64,000 bases of DNA from Cystobasidiopsis lactophilus (lineage: Eukaryota; Basidiomycota; Agaricostilbomycetes; Agaricostilbales; Chionosphaeraceae): assembly GCA_001599975.1 (NCBI GenBank), contig BCIO01000004.1, forward strand, positions 1,771,328-1,835,327. The letters are read 5' to 3'. The translations under genes were made by a program, and so were the position numbers. The notes below the pieces were generated by a model. The model made no database searches, was not told the origin of the DNA, and saw nothing but the letters and a program-made list of their open reading frames with translations. Shown piece by piece: positions 54,001 through 64,000 of the stretch (its first letter is position 1; each line of letters begins with the position of its first letter).

Positions 54001-56813
54001 GATGCTTCCCAAGACGATCCAGTCCCGATAGAAGGCGAGTTAGGGATGGACGACTTGCGATCTCCCTTCCGGCTCAAGAAGTTCAAGCCCAAGATGGACT
54101 TGCGCCCGCTCCGCTCCTTCTCAACCGGCGGCGGCTCAAAACCTTCCATTGAGATCTCGGGGCTTGTCTGAGGAAGAATGGGAGAGTCGAGAGAATTCTT
54201 AGAGGACGAGGACGATTTGCGCGAGAAAAAGGGCAGGCCCGATGGCGTGCGCCGAGCCGAAAGCAGGCTGGAGGACGACTTGGGGCTGGAAGCCTCAGTG
54301 ATCTTGCTGAGCACAGGTGAGGAGGATGTGGACGGGGAGCGAGCGTCCGAGGACAGGCTTTGGCTAGACACCTGTGAGCGCATGCTGTGGCTGGCGGTCG
54401 AAGTGTTTTGAAGAGACGGAGAGTGGGACATGCGCGGCTTAGGCGTGCGACCAGAGGTCAACGACGACAGGTCGCTGTTGGACACCATTTTGCGAGTCAG
54501 CAAAGGCGTCGGCGCCAGCGCGATAGAGACCGCGTCCGTCGAAAGCGTGGAAAGCTGGGAGGACGACGAGCTCTTCGACGGGCCGGGAGTCATCTTCGGC
54601 GCGCTCTTCTCTGAAAGGGCTTGACCAGAGTAGGATCTGGACCACTGGCCACTGCCGGACGAGGGGTTCGGCGAAAGCAAAGGCGACTTGTCCACCAGCC
54701 CCAGCTCGGTTCTCGGTGTGGTCGAGGCGGAGGCCGCATCCGTCAAAGTAGGCGACGCCAGGAGGAAGCTATTGGCGTCCATTCGATCGCCAGTGTCGGA
54801 AGATTTGCGCATGCTTTCAAAGTCCTTCGGCAAAGGTGGGACTGGTGGAACCAAAGGTTGCTCGATCGTCGACAACAGGTCGGACGAGAGGCGGCGGGTG
54901 GACGAGATGTCACTTAACGCAGACATGTCGCTACTGGCGCTGCTTCGGCGAGCTTTAGAAGTGTTGGAAGAGCGGCCAACTGCTGGAAGGCTAGGCGACG
55001 AGGCGGACGTGAAGGACGTTGAATCTCGAGTCGAGCTGGCAAAGGTAGACATGGAGGTGGAAGAGCTGGATGCCCGATAAGAAGAGTTGCTGCTCGGGTC
55101 CGCCGATGAAGACGGCGGTCGCGGCAGCCCACGGCTTTTGTGAGTTGCGGCCTGGTGGGTCGGCATGCGCGGGCTGGAGGCCACCGACGACGGCGAAGGG
55201 ACGGCTGGCGACGACAAGCCTGAAGGGATGGAAGCCGGGTTGAGAGGCGGTACCGGCGCCTCGTCCAATCCCAAGCTCTTCCCAAATTCCTTGGCCGAAC
55301 CGGAGCTCCTCGTCCTCGACCTCCTCGACGCCCTGGAGCTGCTGTGCTCGCCGGATTCTCGAGGAGTGCCAGTCCTAGAACGGGGCAGCTGGGCCAGTAC
55401 AGGCGAGTTCTGCGCCGACTGGCTGCTCGAGCCCGAGCGCGACATTTTAGGCGAGACCCCGATGCCGTCCAGCTTTCGCAAGGCCTCCGCTGTGCCGCCA
55501 TCCTGTGCAGCAATGGCATCCATATCAAAGCCTTCCTGATAGGCGCTGGCGGACTTGAGGATCTGGTTGGCAATGTGCGACGGCGAAGCGTAAGAGTGCC
55601 TCGTCGACTTGGTCGATGCAGCGGACTGCCTTCTGGAGCTCGACGAGTGGTGCGTGTGTGAAGATGACTTGGGCGACTTTTCTGGCGCGCTGACGCCGGA
55701 AACCAACCGAGGCGATTCGATGCTCTTGTCAGGATCTTCGTCCAGTTGCGAATGGGTTCTCATTGCTTTGGCGGCACCACTGCCGTGCAACCGCGCAGTA
55801 GAAACAGGGTGCGCAGTAGGCTCCTCATCCGAGAGAAGGCTGAGCTCTTCCTGCGTGGAAGTGGAGGCGTTCATGTTGAAGCCCAAGCCAATGGGGTCCG
55901 CCGCCAGTAAGGAGGGGTCAGCAGCGTATTCGAATCCCTTTCCGTCGGGTCCAAAATCTTGGAGGAGCTGGTCTATGGCCGACATGGCGCCGCTGGACGA
56001 CGAAGAGGAGAGGTAGGGCGAGGAGCCAGACTGCTGGGAGTCAGAGAGGGCTGGGCTTCTGAAAGGCATGGAAGGGCTTCTGGACGAGTTCAAACTGGCA
56101 ATGGGAGACTGGCGCAGGCCTCTGGCAGCCGACAGAGGGTTGATCAGAGGCGATTCCGGTAAAGGGGGCCTCTGTGCATCGCTCAACAATGGTGAGTCCC
56201 ACCTTTCACCGCACCATAAAGGGACAGCTACACGCACCGGGCTGGTCGTAGAGTCTTGAAGTGAAGTCCAGTGCGTGGTGTTGGAAGCCCACCGCGGCGT
56301 GGCGAGCTCCGCGAGGCCAATGAGCTTGGACCGGTCCACTTGGCGTGGGGACTGTGGGCTGTAGTCAGCCGTGTTGTCTTGTGCGCTGTCGTCCGCCGAC
56401 GCTGATGACCGCGACAAGCCACCTTCCGGCGCCGTGGACGCAAAGGGGGAGGATGCAATTGGCGCCAAGGGGGAGAGCTTTTCCTGCTGGGACAAGTAGG
56501 CCAGCTGGCTGTCCACGCTCAGCGAGTTGCTCAGCATAGGCGCAGTCTTAGGTGCATCTCTTCGCGCTCGTGAGGGGCGAGGCGGAGCAGGGGCGGAGGA
56601 GGAGGTGTCGGACGTATGGCTGGTTTCATGGTAGCTCGTCTTGGGAGACAAGTCCAGGGGCCTGGGCGCCGGCCGGCGAGCGGAGGACCTGGACAGGCTG
56701 AGAGGCGTGCTCCAAGATGGCGTGCGGGAGTGTGAGGCGGCGGGCTGCAGCTCTGGCTCCGGGCTGACAGCCTCCCAGAATAAGGGCTGGGGCTCTTCAA
56801 GGTCGCTCATCAT
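51050..56813 (-). CDS. DYRK-family protein kinase with giant Ser-rich N-terminus (Pom1-like)
   Basis: Dual-specificity, tyrosine-regulated kinase; in yeasts Pom1 and Yak1 control polarity and cell-cycle timing. It starts [15 protein letters not shown] (ATG at 56813). An uninterrupted N-terminal region of about 1400 residues is very rich in Ser, Pro and Thr, including many RxxS and SP sites. The DYRK-type box ([20 protein letters not shown]) precedes [20 protein letters not shown] and the [10 protein letters not shown] lysine motif. Catalytic exons give [64 protein letters not shown] and [20 protein letters not shown]. The substrate-lobe ends at [17 protein letters not shown] across the last intron. 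A Ser/Thr tail follows to 51050. The usual DYRK SPE (APE-equivalent) is SVE here. HCD instead of HRD is normal for DYRKs. Confidence 0.88.
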
Positions 56814-57282
56814 TCTCCCTTCTCACGCCTTCATTTGCCGCTGTAGGACATCGAGTGTCATGTATTAGTAAGTGTGCAGGTATAAGACAACAAGCAAGCA
56901 TGCGGTGACATACAAACGAAGACCAGAACAGCACAACCTCAAACAAACCCGCGCGTTCGAAGGACGGGCGGCCTGCTGGCCTCAAACCAGAGGGGCAGGT
57001 CCAAGAGCGGTCCAAGGGCTCAGGTGGGCTAGAAGAGCGCCCGCACCAAGCGCATGTCGCGCTATGCAGGAAGAACGAAGTGCATGAAGCAGGCTGGGAG
57101 GGGGGAGCGGAGCGGCGTCCGAACCCGTTCGCTTCTGGTGCTCGGCTTGGCTGGCCCATGCGACAATATGCCTGTTTACAATGAAAGATGGTAGATACAA
57201 CAACGCGGTATACATGCGAAGGACGATGGTCCGAGAAAGATGCAGATGGCGACAACAGCGGCATTGGACTTCTTTCTTCATA
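56814..57282. other. Promoter of the DYRK gene and 3' region of Elongin A
   Basis: About 470 bp between the start of one minus-strand gene and the stop of the next. No coding evidence. Confidence 0.4.
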
Positions 57283-58427
57283 TCAAGACACCTTGCCCAC
57301 TCGAGGTTTCTTTTTCGGCAGGAAGAGACTGGAGCGCTGTTGCTGCGGCAGCGGTGGAGGGGGTGAGGTTGCAGCCGCTCGTGGTGAAATAGGGGTGGCA
57401 GACGATTGAGCATTAGATGGAGCGGAACTCTCGTCTTCGTCATCAGGCCGTTTGCGTTTGCTGGGCTGCTCTTGCTTTTGAGGGTGTTGTCGGGCATCGA
57501 CAGGGGCAGGCGTGCTAGAAGAAGGCCTGGCGGTGGGCAGAGGTCGGGTTGTGACGGTGATGTACGACGGCAGCGGCGGCGGCCCTCGCTTTGTCGTCAA
57601 CGGTTGACAACTTGAAGTTGGTTTGGATGCGGCAGCCATCGGTGGTCGAATCGTTTTCGACGAAGAAGCTGGAGATCGCTCGAAGCGCGCGGGGATCAGC
57701 GATGCTGCCAGCCTCGCTTTCCCCAGCAGAGTTTTGGGCCGTTCTGTGCAAATCCAAGAGCGCAATGTGAGTCTGAGGCTTTTGCAAAGAGATGCCAAGG
57801 TCGAAAGAGAGGGGGTGGCAACTCACGCAGCGAACCAGACTTTCTGGAGGGAGCGTTAGGGAGCACAACGATGGAAGAGCGGCTCTTGTCGTCGTCCAGC
57901 GCTTGGTAATGTCCTTTTAGTCTTTGCCGAAGCAGAGCCATCCGCTGTTCCTCCAACTCGGCTTCGGCGGCGAACCGGTCTCGCCAACAAGCCCCATCTT
58001 CGGGGTCGAGCGTCATTGGCGTATCCTGATCATAATTCAAAGGAAAGCGGGCAATCGTGAGCGAGCGCCAGACGGGGTCTGTGCTGTGGGCCAGGTGCTG
58101 CACGAATAATTGAGCTCTGCGGCTTTGGGGAGGGAGTGGACGCAAACGCACCGGCGACGCCTCCTCGACCAGCAGCAGCTGGTCGGCGTCGATTGTGAAT
58201 AAAGCATCCTTCACCAGGTCGAAGGAGATGATGTCGCCATAGGCCACGATATCTGGGGACGCCGTTTGCCGCCTGAGTTCAGTCCAGCCATTGCAACAAA
58301 GACAGCGGAGCGCACGATGGGCATTGGCCTTGATCACTGCGACTTGGATTCAGTCCAACATTCCACGAGCGATGATTGGAGACGCACTCCTCTGACACAG
58401 CGCCTTGAGCGACTGGCAATGCGCCAT
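57283..58427 (-). CDS. ELA1: Elongin A (RNA polymerase II elongation factor SIII subunit A)
   Basis: Transcription elongation factor subunit and F-box-like receptor for Elongin B/C and Cul3-type ligases. The conserved block is AYGDIISFDLVKDALFTIDA, DQLLLVEEASPVRL and TDPVWRSLTIARFPL, which matches the Elongin A core (QLLRIE..NP.....DELWK). Helical ACWRDRFAAEAELEEQRMAL and LRQRLKGHYQALDDDK follow. After an intron the tail is KARLAASLIPARFERSPA, a Pro/Ser/Lys-rich region with LSIF-like basic end FLPKKKPRVGKVS at 57283. The 5' exon is uncertain: MAHCQSLKALCQRSASPI (ATG at 58427) can be joined only with a weak GTTGGA donor. Only 75 bp then separate it from the divergent aldolase gene. Confidence 0.75.
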
Positions 58428-58502
58428 GCTGTCCTTGGTGGGTTCGCTCCACTCTTCCTTGCTCTCGCTCAACCGCGTTGCCGTCGACTTTATTTGCTCA
58501 AA

Positions 58503-59739
58503 ATGGCCACAGACTATGGAGTGCTTGTGCCTATCATTACGCCCTTCAAAGCAGAGGACGAATCGTTGGATTTGGTGGCATTGAAGAAGCAAGTCGTCCG
58601 TTTGGCGTCTGCTGGATTGGGAATCACCATCTTTGGCTCGTTGGTTGTTACCTCTGTGCTTAATTCCTCAGACGGCTCAATCAATTCGTGGCCAGAAATG
58701 GCGAGATGATGGTGAGGCAGCTGCCTTGGTCCTCGGTGCTTGACTTGAACATCATCCCCATAGCACGCCACCAACGAGGAGCGCAAGGAAGCGATTGCTG
58801 CAGCTCGTTCTGCCCTCGATGAGAACGGATTCAAAGACACAGTTCTCATGGCCGGAACTGGGGATTCGTCCACAAGAGCCACCATCCAGCGTTGCCGCGA
58901 TGCGAATGAAGCTGGGTACATTCTTGCCTGCTTTGACACTTAATCGTGCTAATGCGATCCTGGCAGCGCGACAAACTGCTTGGTCATTCTGCCCGGATAT
59001 TTCAACTACGCTTTCGCAGGTAACAAGGAGGTTTTTAAAAAGTGTACGTCTCCTCGTTGCGATGCAAATTGCGCTCCTTACGTCTTTCCACTCATGCAGT
59101 CTACACCGACGTGTGCGACCAGAGCCCTATTCCTGTGCTCATTTACAACTTTCCGTAAGTGCTGAAAGTGTGCCAATGCACTTGGTCTCACGGACCTTTT
59201 TGGCCAGTGGCGCTTCCGCGGGCATCGACCTCGATGCGGACTTTATCACCGAGCTCGCGCAACACCCAAATTGCGTCGGGTGCAAGCTAACTTGCGCCTC
59301 TGTGACCAAGGGTCTCTCGATCTCGATTCGAACCCAAACGCCCGAATACAAGCAAAAGCACCCGGCCCCCTTTGTCGTCCTCACCGGCTTCAGCGACTTC
59401 ATCCTGCCCTGTGTTGCGGCCCGCCACTCCGGCTCCATAACCGGATGCGGGAACGTCTATCCGAAGCTGCTGATCCGTCTTTGGCGACTTGGCTTTGAGG
59501 CCGTGCGAGACAAAGATTGGGCCAAGTGGGAGAAGGCGCAAGAGCTGCAGGCGGTCGTCAACCAAGCCGACGCTGTGCTCATTAAGGCTGGTATTGCTGG
59601 CACTAAGGCCATTCTGAACACCATGGAGGCCGGGCTGGGCGGAGTGCCGAGAGGACCGATCCTGGCTCTGGCCAGCGCCGACAGCTTGCTCTCGAACGAA
59701 GCCCTTGCTAAGGCCATGAAGTTGGAAGCTAGTCTTTGA
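58503..59739 (+). CDS. Dihydrodipicolinate synthase-family aldolase (4-hydroxy-2-oxoglutarate aldolase type)
   Basis: TIM-barrel class I aldolase of the DHDPS/NAL family; the fungal/animal branch includes HOGA1-like enzymes that cleave 4-hydroxy-2-oxoglutarate or relatives. It starts MATDYGVLVPIITPFKAEDE (ATG at 58503). The segment GLGITIFGS continues NGEMMHATNEERKEAI after two introns, near the GTTGE-type loop of bacterial DHDPS. Next are DTVLMAGTGDSSTRATI, CLVILPGYFNYAF and PVLIYNFPGASAGIDLD (catalytic Tyr in YNFP). The Schiff-base lysine is in NCVGCKLTCASV, with GFSDFILPCVAARHSGSITG downstream. It ends with ALAKAMKLEASL. Lysine-synthesis DHDPS does not exist in fungi (they use alpha-aminoadipate), so a catabolic role is more likely. 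Confidence 0.85.
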
Positions 59740-59779
59740 ATCGTCTATCGCATATAAAAATACAGTTGCAACATCCATT

Positions 59780-62700
59780 CTATGGCTGTGGCGCCGCTAC
59801 CTGCGGTGGTGGCGGATTCAAACCAGCCAACAATCTGAGATTCCCGACAGTGCGCTCGTTGACCTGGCCACCCGCCTTCTTCAACCCATGGAGGAGAGAT
59901 TTGCAGAACGCTGTGTACTCGAGTTTCGCTGTTGCTTCCTGTGGCGAAAACGACTGCCGACACAACATCTCAGCCAACGGCTCAGTCCGAATGCAACGAC
60001 TTACCTCCAGGTTGTCTCTCATAGCAGCGAGCATTCCGTTGAGCAGCTGAAAGATGGTGTTGCGGCTCACGATCCGTGTCGCTGTTTCGGCTGGTTGGCC
60101 CGCCAAAATGTCGCCAAAGTTCTTGAACACGCCTGCGAAGTCGTTCAGATGACACAAGGTCCGAACATGTCTTAGCAGACTGACCTTGAAGAACCTGAGT
60201 CCGATCAAGCTGCAGCGAATCGCGTGTGAACTCGAAAATGTCGCTGCCAGGCGTGCGCCCTTGCTCCAGTCCACCAAAAGCCGCATCTTCTCGCGCGACA
60301 GCATTCAACAGCAAGTTGGTCAGCCGGTGCTGGACTGTGATTTGCCGCGCAACGATGGTTTCGAACCAGATGACGGTGAAATCGTCGGCGTGCTCGACGA
60401 AGGCGGGCGCATCCATCCGGGCCACCGCGATGGCAAACAGCATGCCAACCTCCCGGCGCCCTAACGGATCGGCGATGCGCTTGTAGGTCTCGTCGCCGAA
60501 AACGATGTAGCTGTTCCAGTCCTGCCACAGAGTTCACCCGTACATCCTTAGTCAAGGGTGGAAAGTCGCTTGTTTAAGCACCATCTCACCTTCAACTTAT
60601 TGTCCACAAGCACCGAAGCGCAGGCTGCCCAACAGTGAACGGCAGCCGGAACATAGTCCGGGTGAGACTGGGTGACAACTGGCGCCGAGCGATTTTTGGT
60701 CAGGTCGGGGGTGTAGATGGCCGAAAGCATGCGCCAAATGGCGGGCGACAGATGCGCTTTGACGAAGGTGGCGAACTCTGCGTCCTTGGCTTGCCGCTCT
60801 TGCAATGCGGTCGCTGGCACATTGTTGTCGTACCCTATGAGGTCGTTTAAAGCGGGGTCATTGAAGTCCGTGTCATCGAAGCCGAACTCGTCTTGGCTAA
60901 CTTGGGCCTGAACCGGGCGTACAGCGGCAAGAGAGGCTGCCCGAAGCGAGAGGAAGCATTGAATGCACTTGAGCGCTTCGATGCCAACCAAAGGGTCTTG
61001 GGCAAGCGGCGAATCGAGAATGCCCGTGGTCCAGGCTAGGGTAGGGGCCCATTCAGCGGGCAAATTCATGCAAAGTCAGCGGCAGGCAGCTCACCAGGAT
61101 CTAGCCACTTCAGATCTGGATAGGGCGCCGCTGCTATTTCGTCGGACGGGGAAGGAGAGGGCAACATCATGATGTTCTGCCAGGCGCGCAAGATCATGGA
61201 CAGCGCAACAGCAATGTCGAACAGCGATTTGGCGAGCTGTCGGCCTTCCTTCTCTTTCTCGGCGTTGTTGGTGATCGCGCTCATGCCCTTGACGGTCGCT
61301 TTGGGGGCATTCTGCAGGCTCCGGCGCTTTTCGTGCTCGGCGTACTGGCCTCGAAGGTAGGTGGCAATGTGGGCGAACCAAGCGGTCAAAGGCGCCAGGG
61401 GAAGTTGATGCCGGCGGAAGACGAAAGCGAGGTACATCATGCCTCGCAGCATGGCGGGGCGCGCAAGATCATCCGCCTCTTCGTAAGACAGCATGCTCTT
61501 GAGCTGCACCACTCGGCGGGACATGGCCACCGGGGAGATGAGGACAAAGGTGATGAACAGACTGTATTGATTGATGAGCATGGAGCGGTCGGAGTCGAGG
61601 GTTGGTTGCGCGTCGCGGGTGAATGGGAAGTTGCGTTTGAGTGGAGTGACCCGCATCAGCAGCCGGTTGATGTTGCGCTCCCGTTCCGCTGGCGACACGC
61701 CCTCCTGAGGCGACGTGGCGCGCAGGAGGAGTTTGAGGAATATGTGAAAAGTCGAGTCCTCTTTCGGTTCCAGCTGCGTGTTGATGGTCGCGCTCCCGTC
61801 GTTGTAGCTCCGGAGGAAGCTCGGGAAGCTGCGGCCGGATTCGATAGAGAAATTTTTGAGGCCGCGCGCGTTGAGGATGTCGAAGATCTTGGGGATCAGC
61901 ATCTCACGGCTGTCTAGAGCCCAGTGCCAGCGGTGGGCAAAGATGAGGCAGCGGGCGGCCAAGGTCCAGATGTAGCCGTCGCGCCGGGTCCTGTCCGAAT
62001 TGGAGAGGCGTGCTTCAGACTGGTCCTCGGTGATGATGGGCTCCAAGGCCCGAGTGACAAGGGACCAGCGGGCCTGAAGTCGGCAGCGACCAACGAGTGC
62101 GCCGTCGGATGAGATTTGGGACACTGCGCACAGAAGCATGGCGAGGTAGGCGGAGGCTTCGGCTTCGACCACAGGGTGCTTCTTGTCCACCTCTTGCTTC
62201 TTCTCCAGTTCGCTCTCAACCAGATCCCACAAGGCCGTCTCGTTTGGTAGCTTCAACGGCCCCTCCGGCTTCTCTGCCAAGCACAGGTTCACCACGCACG
62301 CCCACACTTCGATGGACGCATCCTGCAAGGTCGGTTGCGCTGTTGTAGCCAGAGCCTTCACTGCTTTGCCCGTTTTGTTGATGCCATAGCCCAGCAGCGC
62401 TTTGATGACCTTCCTGAAGGACAAGTCAAGAGGCGGCAAAGCATCCGAGCCGTCCTCGTCGCCAAGAGTGGCGTGAAGTCGAATGTTGAGCTCAAGTTGA
62501 GCCCATTGGATGGGCAGCATGAAGAGTGCAAACTCGACTTGCTTTTCTGGCGCCACGGCGGTCGCGTGGAGGCGGCGGTCAAGGAGGTCCATCTGCGCTT
62601 GCACCGTAACAACGACGTCCGAAACCGATTGTTGTACGGTGGTCGACAAGAGGACTCCGGTGAAACGGATGGTAGAGAGAGCGTCAAAAGGTGAAAGCGG

Positions 62701-64000
62701 AGCTGAATTCGGGGCACCTTCGCCAGGGCCGGAGGATGCAAAGTGCGCGGAGATCTGTTCGACGATGTTGTCACACAAGCGCGGTAGCAAGTCCACCATT
62801 GTTTCGGGGTCCATGCCGAGATCCAGCTGGATGCCAAACGGGTAGATAGTCTCGCCGTCTTCCTGCCCTCGCAATGCCGAGGGCCCAGACTCGACGAAAG
62901 AGACCAGGCGATGCAGATGACCTGCTGCGAGTGCGCTCGAGGGTGGGAAACGCGAGGACGAAGGAAGCGGGAGCAAGCCAAAGTCGTAAGAAAACTTGGA
63001 AAAGCTGGCCCATTGCTCGGCTTTCGCCGTCGTCGTTTGGCCCTTTGACAAACCAGACGGAAAGAGATCGACGTGGACTGCCGGGAAGTCTTTTAGGTTG
63101 GTGTTGTCGCTGCGGGCCGAGGGTCTATTTGGCTGCTGGTGCGTGAACAGATCCAGATTGAAGAGAGTGTCGTCGTCCGCAAGGGAATGCTGCACCCTGT
63201 GCGACTGGTCATCGTCCCAAGAAGGCTGTCGGCGATGATGGTAGGTTGAAGCCCGGCCCTGTTGCCGCCTGCGGGCCTTGCGCGACTCCGAATCGTAATC
63301 GTCGTCCAAGTCTTGCTGGACAGACTGACGCTCGGTTAGCGGCTGTCTCTTGCGCTTCCGCTTCTTCTGGTCCTTGGAACCCGCCTTGGTGGAGGTCGAA
63401 TGTCGCTCCTTCCGACGTTCACGCTTGGCGAACTGCTTTCGGCTTTGGTTGAGGAGGCGGTCAATGAGGTCCTTGCCCTGGTCCTTCCTCTTGGTCGTTG
63501 GCGGCGCGGCAGCAGCGTAGCCGGTTTCGCGCTTGGAGAGCGCTCCGAGCCAGGTTGACACATCGTCCTCCGACTCCTCCTCTTCCACACTCCGAGCCTC
63601 GTCGGACGACTCGGTGTCGCCTTGGAGCCTGAACACCTCTTCGTCGCCCACCGCGCGCTTTCTGACGACCGCTTTCCCCTTCTCGTCCACGAAACCTTCC
63701 TCCTCGTCGAACGACTCGAATTCGTCGCCGGAGCCGTAGAGTTCCTGCAGCGGCTTGCCCTCCTCTTTCTCTCGCTGCATCAGCTTGAGGTCTTTGGCAG
63801 CCTTCTTGAAGAGGATGGCGGGCATCATGGACCGCGCTATGCGGGCTTTTTTCGAATCGAGCTTGAAGCGAGAGGCAGGCAGGGCATCGACTGGCCGCTT
63901 GTTGGCTCGGTTGTCGATTTCCTCTATGTCAGAGTCGCTGTCTTGAGATGACGAGGCAGAGGAGGACGAGAGGGAAACAGCGCGTTTGGCTGCCTTCTTC
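59780..64000 (-). CDS. MUS7: Mus7/Mms22 family DNA-repair protein, 5' end beyond window
   Basis: Replication-stress scaffold acting with the Rtt101/Cul8-like ligase and homologous recombination in yeasts; the fungal family is Mus7/Mms22. The gene runs off the right edge; the frame is still open at 64000 with an acidic/Ser start (SSSQDSDSDIEEIDN), then RFKLDSKKARIARSMMPAIL. A long exon to 61066 holds acidic and Lys-rich disorder (TTKRKDQGKDLIDRLLNQS; KDQKKRKRKRQPLTERQSV) and then helical repeats. The C-terminal conserved region spans three further exons: VGIEALKCIQCFLSLRAASL, DEFGFDDTDFNDPALNDLIG and IGRREVGMLFAIAVARMDAP-like text ending AFVEHADDFTVIWFETIVAR. Then comes EDAAFGGLEQGRTPGSDIFE. 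It stops at 59780 after a short Pro/Gln tail. Similarity to Mus7 is mainly in these parts, hence moderate confidence. Confidence 0.75.

Overview
The window is ordinary, gene-dense nuclear DNA of a fungus, most likely a basidiomycete. Genes carry many short introns (about 45-90 nt, GT...AG, often with a CTNAC-like branch site). There are about 29 protein genes in 64 kb on both strands. The gene set is eukaryotic housekeeping: ceramide synthase, ataxin-2/Pbp1, SF3A1, eIF3j, Elongin A, Gar1, TRAPP Trs20. A UDP-glucuronate decarboxylase, a TOPORS-like RING protein and a Mus7/Mms22 protein also fit a basidiomycete. I cannot name the genus from the sequence. I see no transposon, virus-derived element, CRISPR array, rRNA or convincing tRNA gene.

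Layout, left to right. 0.6-8.7 kb: LAG1-type ceramide synthase (+), ataxin-2/PBP1 (-), nuclear poly(A)-binding protein PAB2 (-), adenylate kinase (+). 9.2-20 kb: GT71 mannosyltransferase (-), PPR-like protein (-), UXS1 (-), eIF3j (+), PWP1 (-). 21-30 kb: SWR1 subunit VPS72/SWC2 (+), an unrecognised small gene (+), SF3A1 (-), TRP2 (+). 30-37 kb: two unrecognised genes (- and +), asparagine synthetase ASN1 (-), a C2H2 zinc-finger protein (+). 37.6-43 kb: stomatin-like SPFH protein (+), GAR1 (-), TRS20 (+), a T5orf172/DUF1766 protein (+). 43-51 kb: a large unrecognised protein with a textbook SUMO-interaction motif (+), a TOPORS-like RING E3 (-), a small membrane/zinc-ribbon protein (+), an F-box-like protein (-). 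51-64 kb: a giant DYRK/Pom1-like kinase (-), Elongin A (-), a DHDPS-family aldolase (+), and Mus7/Mms22 (-), which runs off the right edge.

The genes do not form a metabolic cluster. Several are packed as head-to-head pairs with very short shared promoters: Elongin A/aldolase 75 bp, UXS1/eIF3j 111 bp, GAR1/TRS20 129 bp. Functional themes recur: RNA metabolism (PBP1, PAB2, GAR1, SF3A1, PWP1, eIF3j), chromatin and transcription (VPS72, Elongin A) and SUMO/ubiquitin/genome stability (TOPORS-like, the SIM protein, Mus7). The items most worth a second look are the SIM-bearing protein at 43.2-46.1 kb beside the TOPORS-like gene, an internal 42-residue repeat in an otherwise unknown Asp/Ser-rich protein at 31.9-33.2 kb, a DYRK kinase whose activation-segment SPE reads SVE, and a GC-AG intron in PAB2. 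Exon joins were made by eye from splice consensus and reading frame. Small shifts at exon ends, and N-termini in particular, are possible.
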